Positions 25,513-35,022 of a stretch of DNA of 64,000 nucleotides are shown piece after piece. The position numbers and the translations under genes are program-made. Location of the stretch: the NCBI GenBank assembly GCA_903895195.1, contig CAITSZ010000045.1:1-64000 (forward strand), in the 5' to 3' direction. Within the stretch, counting starts at the first letter, position 1. Each line of letters opens with the position of its first letter. The notes beneath the pieces were generated by a model that had not been told where the DNA came from, searched no databases, and worked only from the letters and a program-made list of their open reading frames with translations. Source of the DNA: an uncultured Chlorobiaceae bacterium (GTDB lineage Bacteria; Bacteroidota; Chlorobiia; Chlorobiales; Chlorobiaceae).

Positions 25513-25594
25513 CGGCTATTGACCTTTATTTAAATTCTTCACAGTGACCGACCCTTTTGCAAGTACGCCGGTACACCATTGCTGACTCTACCCC

Positions 25595-25717
25595 TCACTC
25601 TACCCCCGACTGGGCCCCTGAGTGGGCCCCTGAAATTTTTTCGTCAACGTTCAGCAGCTCTTTTTCAAGGCCGTCAGTCAGCTCACGCTTGTATTCAATT
25701 CGGTTATTTTCCGTCAT
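25595..25717 (-). pseudogene. Internally deleted AlbA_2/schlafen-type regulator gene
   Basis: A 40-codon frame begins one base after the hsdR stop. Its first 20 residues (MTENNRIEYKRELTDGLEKE) match the start of AlbA_2-domain ATP-binding proteins. These are large proteins common beside RM genes. It then jumps to ISGAHSGAQSGVE, which resembles the (S)GA(H/Q)SGAQ linker near the C-terminus of the same proteins, and hits a TGA. The same frame reads on past the TGA (GVESAMVYRR...). The gene has lost its middle; the family's central and C-terminal domains are missing. Confidence 0.65.
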
Positions 25718-25718
25718 G

Positions 25719-28517
25719 TTATGCTGCAAGTTGTTCGGCCAGGGCCAGGATTTCTTTAATTTCAGCCGGACTGAACACTCCGCGAATGCCTTGCGGGTGT
25801 ATTACCGTAAACGGGGCGGTTATGAGGTCTCTCTTTTCTACCTTTTCGCGCTCTATAATGAAGTTTTTCAGGAGATTTAAAAAGTCCAATTGGCGACTTG
25901 AAAGGTTGGAGTGCTGCTGGATAAACTGATCGAACGCTTCGGCAACCGTTTCAGGGAAACTTTTGAGAATTTCCAGGCCCAAAATATGGCGGATAAACTG
26001 GATGAAATGTGCCTTGCGGTTTTTGTAGACGGAACGCAAAAGATCCTCGGTAATGTTCGGATGCTCATCGTGCAGTAACTCCGCAAGCTCAGCAGCCTCT
26101 TCTGGCGTAATCTCTTTGCCATCCTTGATTTTGGAAAGAATTGGGTTCTGTTGCGTCAATTCGGTAATGAGCGTTTCGACCATTTCGCGGTAGCGAGAAA
26201 TACTTACGGCCTCATGCTGGGGGCCGAATTCCACCATCTCTTTGTGCTGAAGAAGATCAACAAGATTCAGGTGAACTTGAGCGTTACCGGCGCTCTCCTG
26301 CTCACGAAACTTCATAAGCGGTGAGAGTTTTGCAATAAGCTGGTCGAAGCTCTCTTCAGTTGCATGGTTCCAAAAGTGCCTGGTTTGAGCAGCCCTGACG
26401 AGAGACTCTTCGTGTTTTACAAAGCTGATACTCAAAGGAAGCTCGGTGATCTGCTCGATAATGGCATCGTTGAGTGTGTCGTACCTCTCTTGTTGGTCGC
26501 GCAGTTTTGCCAGGGAAGTCTCCAGAATGTCGCGTTCAAAACGCATGGCTTTAAAATCAGCGTCTGAGACTGTTCTGAAAAGTGGCTTAACCTGGTTTCT
26601 CAGATATTCAATCTTTTGCGAGGAAAGTGAGAGCCAGAAATTTTCCTCTTCCAGACGATGAAGCACTGATGCAGCCTCTATGATAACCACAGAGGTGTGA
26701 GGAAGCTCTGCTATCTGCTTGCGGAGTTTTACAATTTCCCGCTCTGCAATGGGCGAGTTGCCGATGGAGAGAGCACTCTCAATTTTGTCGAGCCGCAGGC
26801 CAAACAGTTTCACCGGGAGCGGCAGTTGCTGTGTCACCTCTTTTCCTTTGGGCTGAAGCTTGAAGTATTCGAAGTTGTCCCAGCAGTCAAGAATCAGGAA
26901 CAGATCTTTTGCGGTGCACCATGGTTTGATTTTAGCCAGCTCAAGAAGGCGTGTGCCGCGGCCAATCATCTGCCAGAATTTGGTATAGGAGTAGACCGGT
27001 TTAACGAAGACGAGATTAACAAGTTCTTGAATGTCAATACCGGTATCAAGCATGTCGACACTGATGGCAATACGAGGCATATCGCTGTTCTTGAACTGAT
27101 CGAGCAAGCCGCCTTTGCCGTAGACGCGCGGGTCGTCGGATACAAGAACCTTTGCAAGTTCACCCTTGTATTGCGGATAGAGCTTGTCGAATATCTCTTC
27201 AATTCTGCGGGCATGGGCTATGGTGGCGCAGAAGAATATTGTTTTTCCGGGAAGAACGCCATTCTGGTCTTTTATGCACTCTTCCATGAACTCTTTTACA
27301 ATAAGGGTATTGGTCCCTCGATTGATGACCTGCTTTTCAAGCTGCGTTCCTTCAAAATTAATCTCTTCGATGTCTTTGCCTTCAAGAATCAGTTTTTTCT
27401 GATCGTCAAGGGATATCGTCCGTTTACTGATTCCTTCCTTCTGGAATTTTGTCTGGATTTTCATGACCTGAAAATTGCACAGCCATGGCGGAATATTATT
27501 CACCGCCTCTTCATAGGTATAGGCAAAGGTTGGAAGGCCATCTTCGCAATGAAAAAGGCTGAAGGTGTTGTGGTCAAGAATATCGGTGGGGGTTGCTGTA
27601 AGCCCCAGGGTGATTGTTTTGAAGTAATCGAGGATTTCACCGTATGTATTATAGATAGAGCGATGGCTCTCATCAATGACAATAAAGTCAAAGAAATAGG
27701 GTGAAATGTACTCCGATTCATCCCGGATGAGATTGAGCATCGTGGGGTAGGTCGCGATGTAGATGCGACGATCTTTTGCAAAAACCTTTTCGCCGGTGTT
27801 GGGCCAGCGAGGTTCGTGTGGCAAATGCTCCTTAAAGGCAGACAGTGCCTGTTCGCGCAAAGGAATACGATCTACCAGAAAAAGAATTTTTTCGGCATGT
27901 CCGCCACGCATCAAGGCATCGACAAGAGCTATACAGGTGCGGGTTTTTCCGGTGCCGGTAGCCATAACCAGAAGGAAGTCCCGCTTTTTCTGCTCAATTG
28001 CTTCAAGGACTGATCGAATGGCACGAATCTGATAATCGCGTCCGGCGATTGCTGTGTTGATGAGTTCGCCGGTGAGAGGCTTGCGGCTCCTGCGGATATA
28101 TTGGAAACGCTCAAGGTCGTCACGGGTTGGAAAACCGATAACCTTTCGTGGTGGGTAGTTGTCGATATCCCAGAAAAATATCTCGAGACCATTGGTATAG
28201 AAACAGAACGGAGGATCGACGCCTAACTGTTTTTGGATATTGCAGCAATACTGCTTTGCCTGCTCACGGCCAATGGCAGCATCACGACTGGTTTTTTTGG
28301 CTTCTACTACGGCAAGAGGCTTGCCATCTTTACCAAGCAGAACATAGTCGCTGAACTGATGGCCCTCGTAAGGGGTGCGGGCTTCCTGCACTCCTTCAGG
28401 CAAATCGACAAGAATATCAAACTCTTCGACAACCTGAGTTGGATCTTTCACGTTCCAACTCGCTTGCAGTAACAGCTTGTCAATCAGTTCGATACGAGTT
28501 TGCTGCTCGTTTTTCAT
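25719..28517 (-). CDS. hsdR: Type I restriction endonuclease/translocase HsdR
   Basis: A 932-residue HsdR of the EcoEI-like class. The N-terminal nuclease has the PD-(D/E)xK motif in FSDYVLLGKDGKPLAVVEAKK (about residues 52-76). The SF2 translocase has Walker A MATGTGKT, DESH box VIDESHRS, motif III LTATP, and motif VI QMIGRGTRL. The C-terminal EcoEI_R-type helical domain contacts HsdM. It is the first gene of the hsd operon on the minus strand, so the promoter should lie in 28518-28700. All nuclease and ATPase residues are intact, so the system is probably active. Confidence 0.93.
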   Translation of the reverse strand: MKNEQQTRIELIDKLLLQASWNVKDPTQVVEEFDILVDLPEGVQEARTPYEGHQFSDYVLLGKDGKPLAVVEAKKTSRDAAIGREQAKQYCCNIQKQLGVDPPFCFYTNGLEIFFWDIDNYPPRKVIGFPTRDDLERFQYIRRSRKPLTGELINTAIAGRDYQIRAIRSVLEAIEQKKRDFLLVMATGTGKTRTCIALVDALMRGGHAEKILFLVDRIPLREQALSAFKEHLPHEPRWPNTGEKVFAKDRRIYIATYPTMLNLIRDESEYISPYFFDFIVIDESHRSIYNTYGEILDYFKTITLGLTATPTDILDHNTFSLFHCEDGLPTFAYTYEEAVNNIPPWLCNFQVMKIQTKFQKEGISKRTISLDDQKKLILEGKDIEEINFEGTQLEKQVINRGTNTLIVKEFMEECIKDQNGVLPGKTIFFCATIAHARRIEEIFDKLYPQYKGELAKVLVSDDPRVYGKGGLLDQFKNSDMPRIAISVDMLDTGIDIQELVNLVFVKPVYSYTKFWQMIGRGTRLLELAKIKPWCTAKDLFLILDCWDNFEYFKLQPKGKEVTQQLPLPVKLFGLRLDKIESALSIGNSPIAEREIVKLRKQIAELPHTSVVIIEAASVLHRLEEENFWLSLSSQKIEYLRNQVKPLFRTVSDADFKAMRFERDILETSLAKLRDQQERYDTLNDAIIEQITELPLSISFVKHEESLVRAAQTRHFWNHATEESFDQLIAKLSPLMKFREQESAGNAQVHLNLVDLLQHKEMVEFGPQHEAVSISRYREMVETLITELTQQNPILSKIKDGKEITPEEAAELAELLHDEHPNITEDLLRSVYKNRKAHFIQFIRHILGLEILKSFPETVAEAFDQFIQQHSNLSSRQLDFLNLLKNFIIEREKVEKRDLITAPFTVIHPQGIRGVFSPAEIKEILALAEQLAA

Positions 28518-28710
28518 GGCAGGTTGATGATTGCATCACATTAACGATCCGGCAGTTTTGCAATATACACCATGATTACGGAAGAACACAGGGAGAGGAA
28601 TTTGGTAATCGAAAATCTAAATTCGTAACCGGTTCTGTTTAGATGCATATATTCTTCCAATTCTAGTCTTATTGGAAGTTTTCAGTACTTTACTGCTTAT
28701 GTTTTTGAAG

Positions 28711-28742
28711 ATTGATACTTCGCTTCGCTCAGTATGACAAGC
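28711..28742 (-). repeat. Dispersed intergenic repeat of the CHTERSEVS-encoding type
   Basis: Read on the minus strand this is a GTCATxCTGAGCGAAGCGAAG-type sequence. It is a short repeat found scattered in intergenic DNA of many bacteria, including green sulfur bacteria, and it gives rise to spurious peptides with CHTERSEVS. The core here is TGAGCGAAGCGAAGTATC. It sits between the hsd operon and the solute-binding protein gene, at the right edge of the accessory island. Confidence 0.75.
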
Positions 28743-28758
28743 TTTAATTCTTTTGTTT

Positions 28759-30456
28759 ATGATGAGAATATTCGGCCCTCGAAAAAAGCTTTTTACTGCT
28801 GCGTTATTGCTTCTGCTTGCTGTTATGACAGCGTGCAGGAATAACTCTGCTGAACTTCGAAGCACGCGGATTATTGCTGGAATCTCGGCTGATTTTGATT
28901 ATCTCAATCCTTTGCTTATACAGCTTTCCATGTCGAGGGAGGTTTGCTCGCTTCTCTATCCTGCGCTGGTCAAAGCATCGTATGACGAAACAAAGGGGCG
29001 TATCACATTTCTCCCAAACGCTGCAAAAAGCTGGGATTTCTCATCGGATGGAAAAACAGTCACCTTCCACCTTCGGAGCGGGGCTGTATGGGAAGATGGG
29101 GTAAAAGTCACATCGCACGACTTCAAGTACTCCTATACATTATACAAGCACCCCAAAATTGCGAGTTCAAGGCAGCACTATCTCAATGATCTGCTGCTGC
29201 TTCCGGATGGAACGGCTGATATTGAGCGTGCGGTGGAGACTCCTGACGACTCGACGCTGGTGCTGCATTTTAACAAGCCGATGGATAGCGAGATTGTGCT
29301 TGATCATTTCAATGATCTGATGCCTGTAGCTGAGCATATCTTCAAGTCAATTAAACCCGATGAAATCCGCATCAAGGCATCAGAAATACCTATAGTTGGA
29401 GCAGGACCGTTCAGAGTGAAAAAATGGACACGGCAGACTAAACTTGAGCTTGTCACTAACCCCTTATCACAGCTTCCAAGACCTGCGGCGATAAACACGA
29501 TGATTTTTCTTGTGGTTCCGGAATACACCACAAGGCTGTCCATGCTGAAATCGGGCCAGATAGATGCCATGATTTCGGCGGGTGGAATCAATCCAAAGGA
29601 TATTAAAGAACTGACGAGAACCTCACCCTCCATTGTGATCAAGCCGGTCAAGAACAGATACTTCGACAGCATTGTGTGGCTGAATATTGACGGGGAGAGC
29701 TATCGTAAAAATGGCCAAATCATACCAAACCCTTTGTTTGGAAGCAAATTGGTGCGTCAGGCGCTTACGCTGGCAATTGACCGGCAGTCGATTATTGACG
29801 GGTTTATGGGACCGGAGCACGCCACAATCATTAACACCTCTCTTTCACCAGCCTATAAAGCGATTGCCAACACGTCGCTTGAGCCCTACAACTATAACCC
29901 GAAAAAAGCATTGGCTTTGCTGCATGAGGCTGGATGGAAACTCGGACAGGATGGCATTCTGCACAAAGATGGGAAGAAATTCTCTTTTGAGCTTGCAGCC
30001 CCGGTGGGCAATCCGCGACGCAATTATGCGGCTACAATTGTACAGCAGAACCTCAGGGAAATTGGAATCGATTGCCATCTGAAGTTTGATGAGAGCCTTA
30101 TTTTTTTAAAGAACCAGAACGAGTTCCGCTATGATGCCGCGCTTTCGGGAATGGCGGCTGAAACGTTACCGTTCCAGCTTATTATATGGGGATCGGATTT
30201 TGCAAAACACCAGTTCAATTCTTCAGCTTTTCAACATCAGGAGCTTGACACCGTTATTGCAGAGCTCAACCGTCCACTTCCTGAAAATCGCAAAGTTGCT
30301 CTTTGGAAGAGCTACCAGAAAATTCTGAACGATGAGCAGCCGAGAACATTTCTCTATTACTACGATGAAGTTGAGGGATTCAACCGCCGTGTCAAAAACT
30401 CTGACGTGAACCTGATATCGACACTCTACAACGCTTTTGAATGGAGCATTAAGTAA
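28759..30456 (+). CDS. Peptide/nickel-type ABC solute-binding lipoprotein
   Basis: About 565 residues from the ATG at 28759 (MMRIFGPRKK); a TTG two codons earlier is possible. The lipoprotein signal is hydrophobic, then VMTAC with the lipidated Cys. This is SBP family 5 (OppA/DppA/NikA): DYLNPLL near the mature N-terminus, RSGAVWEDGVKVTSHDFKYSYTL (the family's W.DG...T..DV...), KLVRQALTLAIDRQSII (the RxAl..AIDR motif), and YNPKKALALLHEAGW. No permease or ATPase genes follow; bchF is next, 114 bases away. An orphan binding lipoprotein, ligand unknown. Confidence 0.88.
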   Translation: MMRIFGPRKKLFTAALLLLLAVMTACRNNSAELRSTRIIAGISADFDYLNPLLIQLSMSREVCSLLYPALVKASYDETKGRITFLPNAAKSWDFSSDGKTVTFHLRSGAVWEDGVKVTSHDFKYSYTLYKHPKIASSRQHYLNDLLLLPDGTADIERAVETPDDSTLVLHFNKPMDSEIVLDHFNDLMPVAEHIFKSIKPDEIRIKASEIPIVGAGPFRVKKWTRQTKLELVTNPLSQLPRPAAINTMIFLVVPEYTTRLSMLKSGQIDAMISAGGINPKDIKELTRTSPSIVIKPVKNRYFDSIVWLNIDGESYRKNGQIIPNPLFGSKLVRQALTLAIDRQSIIDGFMGPEHATIINTSLSPAYKAIANTSLEPYNYNPKKALALLHEAGWKLGQDGILHKDGKKFSFELAAPVGNPRRNYAATIVQQNLREIGIDCHLKFDESLIFLKNQNEFRYDAALSGMAAETLPFQLIIWGSDFAKHQFNSSAFQHQELDTVIAELNRPLPENRKVALWKSYQKILNDEQPRTFLYYYDEVEGFNRRVKNSDVNLISTLYNAFEWSIK

Positions 30457-30509
30457 CCGGAGAGCACGATAGGCTTTGCTTGTCGCCACTACCGATTTTT
30501 ACTATATTC

Positions 30510-30532
30510 AACTACTTTTCTGTAAAGTAGTT
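30510..30532 (+). promoter_or_regulatory. Perfect inverted repeat before bchF
   Basis: AACTACTTT-TCTGT-AAAGTAGTT: 9-bp arms around 5 bases, ending 38 bases before the bchF start. It may be an operator for the bchFCX operon or an A/T-rich hairpin closing the upstream solute-binding protein transcript. No T-run follows, which favours an operator or a leader hairpin. Confidence 0.45.
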
Positions 30533-30570
30533 AATGAATTTCTGCCCTTCACCAGTGAACTCATAGTTTT

Positions 30571-31050
30571 ATGCCTCGTTATACACCTGAACAGCTTGAA
30601 AGAAGAAATGCATCGGTCTGGACAAAAGTTCAGGGAATCCTGGCACCCATACAGTTTCTGATGTTTATTGTCGGTGTCACCGTCACCTACCTTTACCAGG
30701 CTCACATCTGGATTGACAATTTTTACTGGATCACTTTTTTCGTGATTCTGAAAACCCTGATGCTGGTGTTGATTTTTGTAACCGGGGGATTTTTTGAACA
30801 AGAGGTGTTCGGTGCTTTTGCTTTTGCTCCGGAATTTTTCTGGGAGGATTTCGGCAGTGCCATAGCCATGGTTGTGCATATATCGTACTTTGTCCTGTTT
30901 TTCATGGGTCTTGATGAAACCATTCTTATCAGGACTGCCCTGCTTGCCTATCTCAGTTATCTTGTTAATGCCGCGCAATTTGTTATTCGATTGCTTCTTG
31001 AAAAGCACAATGAAAAAAAGCTGAAGAGAGAGTCAGGCGAGCTGACATAA
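30571..31050 (+). CDS. bchF: 3-vinyl bacteriochlorophyllide hydratase BchF
   Basis: A 159-residue membrane protein with four hydrophobic helices, starting MPRYTPEQLERRNASVWTKVQGILAPIQFL. This start and the FVTGGFFEQEVFGAFAFAPEFFWEDFGS segment are characteristic of BchF/BchV, which hydrate the C-3 vinyl group of chlorophyllide-type pigments to 3-hydroxyethyl. Green sulfur bacteria carry two paralogues, BchF and BchV. The direct neighbourhood of bchC and bchX, which act on the same intermediate in bacteriochlorophyll a synthesis, favours BchF. Confidence 0.85.
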   Translation: MPRYTPEQLERRNASVWTKVQGILAPIQFLMFIVGVTVTYLYQAHIWIDNFYWITFFVILKTLMLVLIFVTGGFFEQEVFGAFAFAPEFFWEDFGSAIAMVVHISYFVLFFMGLDETILIRTALLAYLSYLVNAAQFVIRLLLEKHNEKKLKRESGELT

Positions 31051-31068
31051 CCCCTATAAATAATTGTT

Positions 31069-32034
31069 ATGAAAGCAAAAGCTATTGTCTTCAGAGGCGT
31101 AAAGCAGATAGAGCTTAGTGAAGTTTCTCTGAAAGCCCTTTCTTCGCCTGACGTGCTGGTTGAAACCTACTGGTCGTCGATCAGTACGGGGACTGAAAAA
31201 ATGGCTTATAACGGCTTGATCCCTTCATGGCCGTTTATTTTTCCCTTTATTCCCGGCTATGAAAGCGTAGGAAAGATCATTGAGGTTGGCGATCATGTGA
31301 ACCAGAACCTGATCGGAAAGTTTGCCTATGTTGCCGGCTCTTTCGGGTATGAGGGTGTTAATGCCGCTTTCGGCGGAGCTTCGGAATATATTGCCTGTCC
31401 GGTGGAGAGCATTACCGTTCTTGATAATCTCGAGAATCCTGAGTTAGGCATTGCCCTGCCTCTGGGAGCGACCGCTCTGCATATTGTGGATCTTGCGCAG
31501 GTAAAAAACAAGAAGGTTCTTGTGCTGGGTCAGGGTGCGGTCGGGATTCTGGCCGTCGAACTGGCAAAGCTTATGGGAGCAAAACTTGTAGCCGCGACTG
31601 ATACACAGAAAAACAGACTTAACTATTCCACGGCCGATCTGAAGGTAAACGCTGAAACGGATGATGTCTCTGCTGCGCTTGCCGGTCATGAGTTTGACGT
31701 TTTGATAGACAGTACGGGAATCATGAGTGCCATTGATACCGGGCTCAGGTATTTGAAGTTTCACGGGGTAGTTCTTTTGGGGGGCTATTACCAGAGAATA
31801 AACATCGATTACTCTCAGGCGTTTCAGAAAGAACTTTCGTTCATTGCGGCAAAACAGTGGGCAAAAGGTGATCTTGAGCGCGTTAGAGAACTTATCGCAC
31901 AACATAAACTCAAGGCTGAACGGATTTTTACCCATCGGCATACTATTGAGGATGATATATCTTCGACCTACCTGCAGGCATTCAACGATCCTGAGTGTCT
32001 GAAAATGATTCTGGTATGGAAAACTCTGGTGTAA
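31069..32034 (+). CDS. bchC: 3-hydroxyethyl bacteriochlorophyllide a dehydrogenase BchC
   Basis: A 321-residue medium-chain dehydrogenase-like protein. It has the NAD-binding motif VLGQGAVGILAVELAKLMGA with the following ATD, and an N-terminal GroES-like half with WSSISTGTEKMAYNGL and PGYESVGKIIEVG. The TGTEK motif in place of zinc-binding residues is typical of BchC. It oxidises the 3-hydroxyethyl group made by BchF to the 3-acetyl group of bacteriochlorophyll a. It follows bchF by 18 bases and precedes bchX by 52. Confidence 0.88.
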   Translation: MKAKAIVFRGVKQIELSEVSLKALSSPDVLVETYWSSISTGTEKMAYNGLIPSWPFIFPFIPGYESVGKIIEVGDHVNQNLIGKFAYVAGSFGYEGVNAAFGGASEYIACPVESITVLDNLENPELGIALPLGATALHIVDLAQVKNKKVLVLGQGAVGILAVELAKLMGAKLVAATDTQKNRLNYSTADLKVNAETDDVSAALAGHEFDVLIDSTGIMSAIDTGLRYLKFHGVVLLGGYYQRINIDYSQAFQKELSFIAAKQWAKGDLERVRELIAQHKLKAERIFTHRHTIEDDISSTYLQAFNDPECLKMILVWKTLV

Positions 32035-32086
32035 AGCAGAATGAGACAGTAAGGCTAATGGCCGGATAATTATAAGCAGTGACTGC

Positions 32087-33199
32087 ATGCCAGCAAGAAC
32101 AATAGCTATTTATGGCAAGGGTGGAATAGGCAAGAGCTTTACGACAACCAACCTCAGCGCCACCTTCGCCTTGATGAACAAACGGGTGCTGCAACTTGGC
32201 TGCGACCCTAAGCACGACTCGACTACCTCCCTCTTCGGCGGTATCTCTCTTCCGACTGTAACTGACCTCTTTGCAGAAAAGAATGCCTTGAACGAGCAGG
32301 TTTCGGTGAGTGACATTGTTTTCAGAAGAGATATCGCGGATTTCCCTCAGCCGATTTACGGGGTTGAGCTTGGCGGACCTCAGGTTGGACGTGGATGCGG
32401 CGGCAGAGGAATCATATCGGGATTTGAGATTCTGGAAAAACTGGGGATCTTCAAATGGGATATTGATATCATTTTAATGGATTTTCTCGGGGATGTTGTC
32501 TGTGGAGGATTTGCAACCCCGCTGGCCCGATCACTTTCGGAAGAGGTCATTCTTGTTACCAACAATGACAGGCAGTCAATCTTTACGGCTAACAATATCT
32601 GCCAGGCAAACAACTATTTCAGAACTATCGGAGGGCAGTCGCGCCTTCTCGGACTGATCATCAATCGAGATGACGGGAGCGGTGTTGCGGAAAAATATGC
32701 AGAAGCGGCAGGCATAACAGTGCTGATGAAAGTACCCTATAACGCTGAAGCCCGGGATAAGGATGACAGTTTCGATTTTGCTGTACGTCTGCCTGAAATA
32801 CGGGATAAATTTCAGAAGCTTGCCGGTGATATTCTGGAGAACAAAATCACCCCTTGTGAAGCTGTTGGTCTTGATTTTTCAGGTTTTGTCCGGCTTTTCG
32901 GTGAAGTCAGTGATGATGCCCCGTTAGCGGCAAGTGCTGAAGAGCTTTTCGGGAAAAAAGGGAGTTCGTCTGGGTCAGGGGAGAAGACTGAAAAAACTGC
33001 AATAGAGAGTGACTCTCTAAAAATGGCCAGATGCATTGAAAAGCTTAAGACGGAAGAAAAAGAGGTATACCGAATGGTAGAGCAGGAAAAAAAGAGCTTC
33101 AGCGAGGTTGCTGAGCTGACACACCGTGAGGAATCAGATGTCCGGGAACTGTTTTCCAGTGCCCGGAGTCAACTGACAAGACTTTTCTTCGAGAATTAA
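32087..33199 (+). CDS. bchX: Chlorophyllide reductase iron protein BchX with sigma-region-4-like C-terminal extension
   Basis: A 370-residue NifH-like ATPase. It has P-loop GKGGIGKS (residues 10-17), GCDPKHDST (38-46), and 4Fe-4S cluster Cys in GRGCGGRG (C104) and DVVCGGFA (C139). BchX passes electrons to BchYZ for C-7/C-8 reduction of chlorophyllide, on the path to bacteriochlorophyll a. After about residue 285 a Ser/Gly/Lys linker leads to a tail (about 312-368). The tail reads like a sigma-70 region 4 helix-turn-helix: LKTEEKEVYRMV, then KSFSEVAELTHREESDVRELFSSARSQL. The NifH core alone accounts for usual function. The stop overlaps typA by 4 bases on the other strand. Confidence 0.92.
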   Translation: MPARTIAIYGKGGIGKSFTTTNLSATFALMNKRVLQLGCDPKHDSTTSLFGGISLPTVTDLFAEKNALNEQVSVSDIVFRRDIADFPQPIYGVELGGPQVGRGCGGRGIISGFEILEKLGIFKWDIDIILMDFLGDVVCGGFATPLARSLSEEVILVTNNDRQSIFTANNICQANNYFRTIGGQSRLLGLIINRDDGSGVAEKYAEAAGITVLMKVPYNAEARDKDDSFDFAVRLPEIRDKFQKLAGDILENKITPCEAVGLDFSGFVRLFGEVSDDAPLAASAEELFGKKGSSSGSGEKTEKTAIESDSLKMARCIEKLKTEEKEVYRMVEQEKKSFSEVAELTHREESDVRELFSSARSQLTRLFFEN

Positions 33200-35022
33200 G
33201 CGTTCGCCTTTTTAGTGGCCTTCTGACGGAGGTTCACGTCAAGTATCTTCTTTCTGAGCCTGATGCTCTGCGGTGTTACCTCAAGAAGCTCATCATCATT
33301 GATAAACTCAAGCGCCTGCTCCAGAGAGAGAATTTTCGGAGGGGTCAGGCGAAGCGACTCATCGGTTCCTGAAGAGCGCATGTTAGAGAGCTTTTTGGTT
33401 TTGCAGATATTGATGGTAATGTCGAGTCCTCTTGTCGACTCACCGACAATCATACCAGCATAGACCTTGGTGTTTGGTGAAACAAAGAATGTTCCGCGAT
33501 CTTCAAGGGCGCTCAGTGAGTATGCAACACAGACGCCTGTTTCAGCAACAACAAGTGCACCGCTCTCTCTCGAAGGGAGTTTACCCTTGAACGGCTGGTA
33601 TTCAAAGAATACATGCGACATCATTCCTTCGCCTTTGGTATCGGTGGTAAACTCCAGGTTGTAACCGATCAGACCTCTTGTCGGAATTTCAAATTCAACT
33701 CTGACCATGCCGCCGCGAAGGGTACCCATGTGCGTCATTTCGGCCTTTCTGCGACCCATTTTTTCGATAATGACACCGGTATACTCTTCAGGAATATCAA
33801 TGGTGACGTGTTCAATCGGCTCAAGAAGGTTGCCATCCTCATCATTGTGCATGATAACCTCAGGTCTGGCAATGGCAACTTCAAAGCCTTCGCGCCTCAT
33901 GGTTTCAATCAGCACTGAAAGGTGAAGTTCTCCACGTCCTGAAACTCGGAAGGTATCGGCACTATCAGTTTCCTCAACGTTGAGGGCGACATTGGTCATT
34001 TTCTCTTTCATCAGCCTTTCGCGAATCTTGCGGCTGGTGACTTCCTTGCCCTCAAGTCCGGCAAAGGGAGAGTCGTTGACGGAAAAGAGCATGGAGAGTG
34101 TCGGCTTGCTGATATCAAAAGAAGCCAGCGAAACCGGATCGTCAACCGAAGCAAGCGTCATACCGACGGTTGCGTCAGGGATACCTGCAATGGCAATAAT
34201 GTCGCCTGAGGTTGCCTCTTTGGACTCGATTTTCTGAAGCTTGTCGAAGAGAAATACTTTTGTTACGGATCCCTTGCCGATGACACCGTCAGGGCCTACT
34301 ACCGCAAGCTGACTGCCTGGGCTGACCTTGCCGCGCTGGATACGGCCGATGGCTATTTTACCGATGTAGTCGCTATAGTCAAGCGTTGTTACCAGCATCT
34401 GGAAGCCACCTTCGTCGTGGGCAACCGGTGGGGGTATCTCCTTGACAATCATGTCGAGCAGAAGGTTCATATCGCCATCTTCATCGTCCATGCTGTATTT
34501 GGCAATACCATGTTTGGCTGATGTAAAGATATAAGGGAAATCAAGCTGATGCTCTTCGGCTCCAAGCGCAATGAAGAGATCAAGAACCTGATCGTGCACC
34601 TTGACCGGATCAGACTGAGGACGATCTATCTTGTTAATGACCACAATAGGCTTCAAGTGGAGTTCAAGGGCTTTGCGCAGCACAAACTTGGTCTGCGGCA
34701 TAGGGCCTTCAAAGGCGTCAACAAGAAGCAGCACACCATCAACCATCTGCAGGATACGCTCTACCTCACCGCCAAAGTCGGCATGGCCGGGTGTATCGAC
34801 AATGTTGATTTTATGGTCTTTATAGACGACCGCTGCGTTCTTTGAGAATATGGTTATGCCCCTCTCTCGTTCCTGAGGGTTTGAATCAAGTACCCTGACA
34901 CTTACCTGCTGATTATCCCTGAAAGCACCTGTCATCTGAAAAATAGAATCCACAAGTGTCGTTTTTCCATGATCAACGTGCGCGATAATGGCTATATTTC
35001 TAATATTCTTGGTCGATCTCAT
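33196..35022 (-). CDS. typA: Ribosome-associated GTPase TypA/BipA
   Basis: About 608 residues from the ATG at 35022 ([13 protein letters not shown]); the frame is open further upstream but the family starts here. Translational GTPase: G1 AHVDHGKT, switch I with [15 protein letters not shown]3 [13 protein letters not shown]4 NKIDRP, and G5 SAKHG. Domains III and V follow, then the TypA-specific C-terminal domain with [14 protein letters not shown]. It binds the ribosome and supports growth under stress and 50S assembly. It converges on bchX and stands alone on the minus strand. Confidence 0.95.
   Translation of the reverse strand: MRSTKNIRNIAIIAHVDHGKTTLVDSIFQMTGAFRDNQQVSVRVLDSNPQERERGITIFSKNAAVVYKDHKINIVDTPGHADFGGEVERILQMVDGVLLLVDAFEGPMPQTKFVLRKALELHLKPIVVINKIDRPQSDPVKVHDQVLDLFIALGAEEHQLDFPYIFTSAKHGIAKYSMDDEDGDMNLLLDMIVKEIPPPVAHDEGGFQMLVTTLDYSDYIGKIAIGRIQRGKVSPGSQLAVVGPDGVIGKGSVTKVFLFDKLQKIESKEATSGDIIAIAGIPDATVGMTLASVDDPVSLASFDISKPTLSMLFSVNDSPFAGLEGKEVTSRKIRERLMKEKMTNVALNVEETDSADTFRVSGRGELHLSVLIETMRREGFEVAIARPEVIMHNDEDGNLLEPIEHVTIDIPEEYTGVIIEKMGRRKAEMTHMGTLRGGMVRVEFEIPTRGLIGYNLEFTTDTKGEGMMSHVFFEYQPFKGKLPSRESGALVVAETGVCVAYSLSALEDRGTFFVSPNTKVYAGMIVGESTRGLDITINICKTKKLSNMRSSGTDESLRLTPPKILSLEQALEFINDDELLEVTPQSIRLRKKILDVNLRQKATKKANA

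Noticed and set aside
26697-27704. 335-codon open frame on the plus strand
   Set aside because: It is antisense to the motif-rich part of hsdR, has no family features, and its composition is a shadow of the real gene.
28617-28865. 82-codon minus-strand frame with CHTERSEVS
   Set aside because: Known false peptide of a dispersed intergenic repeat; it also overlaps the solute-binding protein start.
31444-32088. 214-codon frame antisense to bchC
   Set aside because: Fully covered by the well-supported bchC gene; no recognisable domain.
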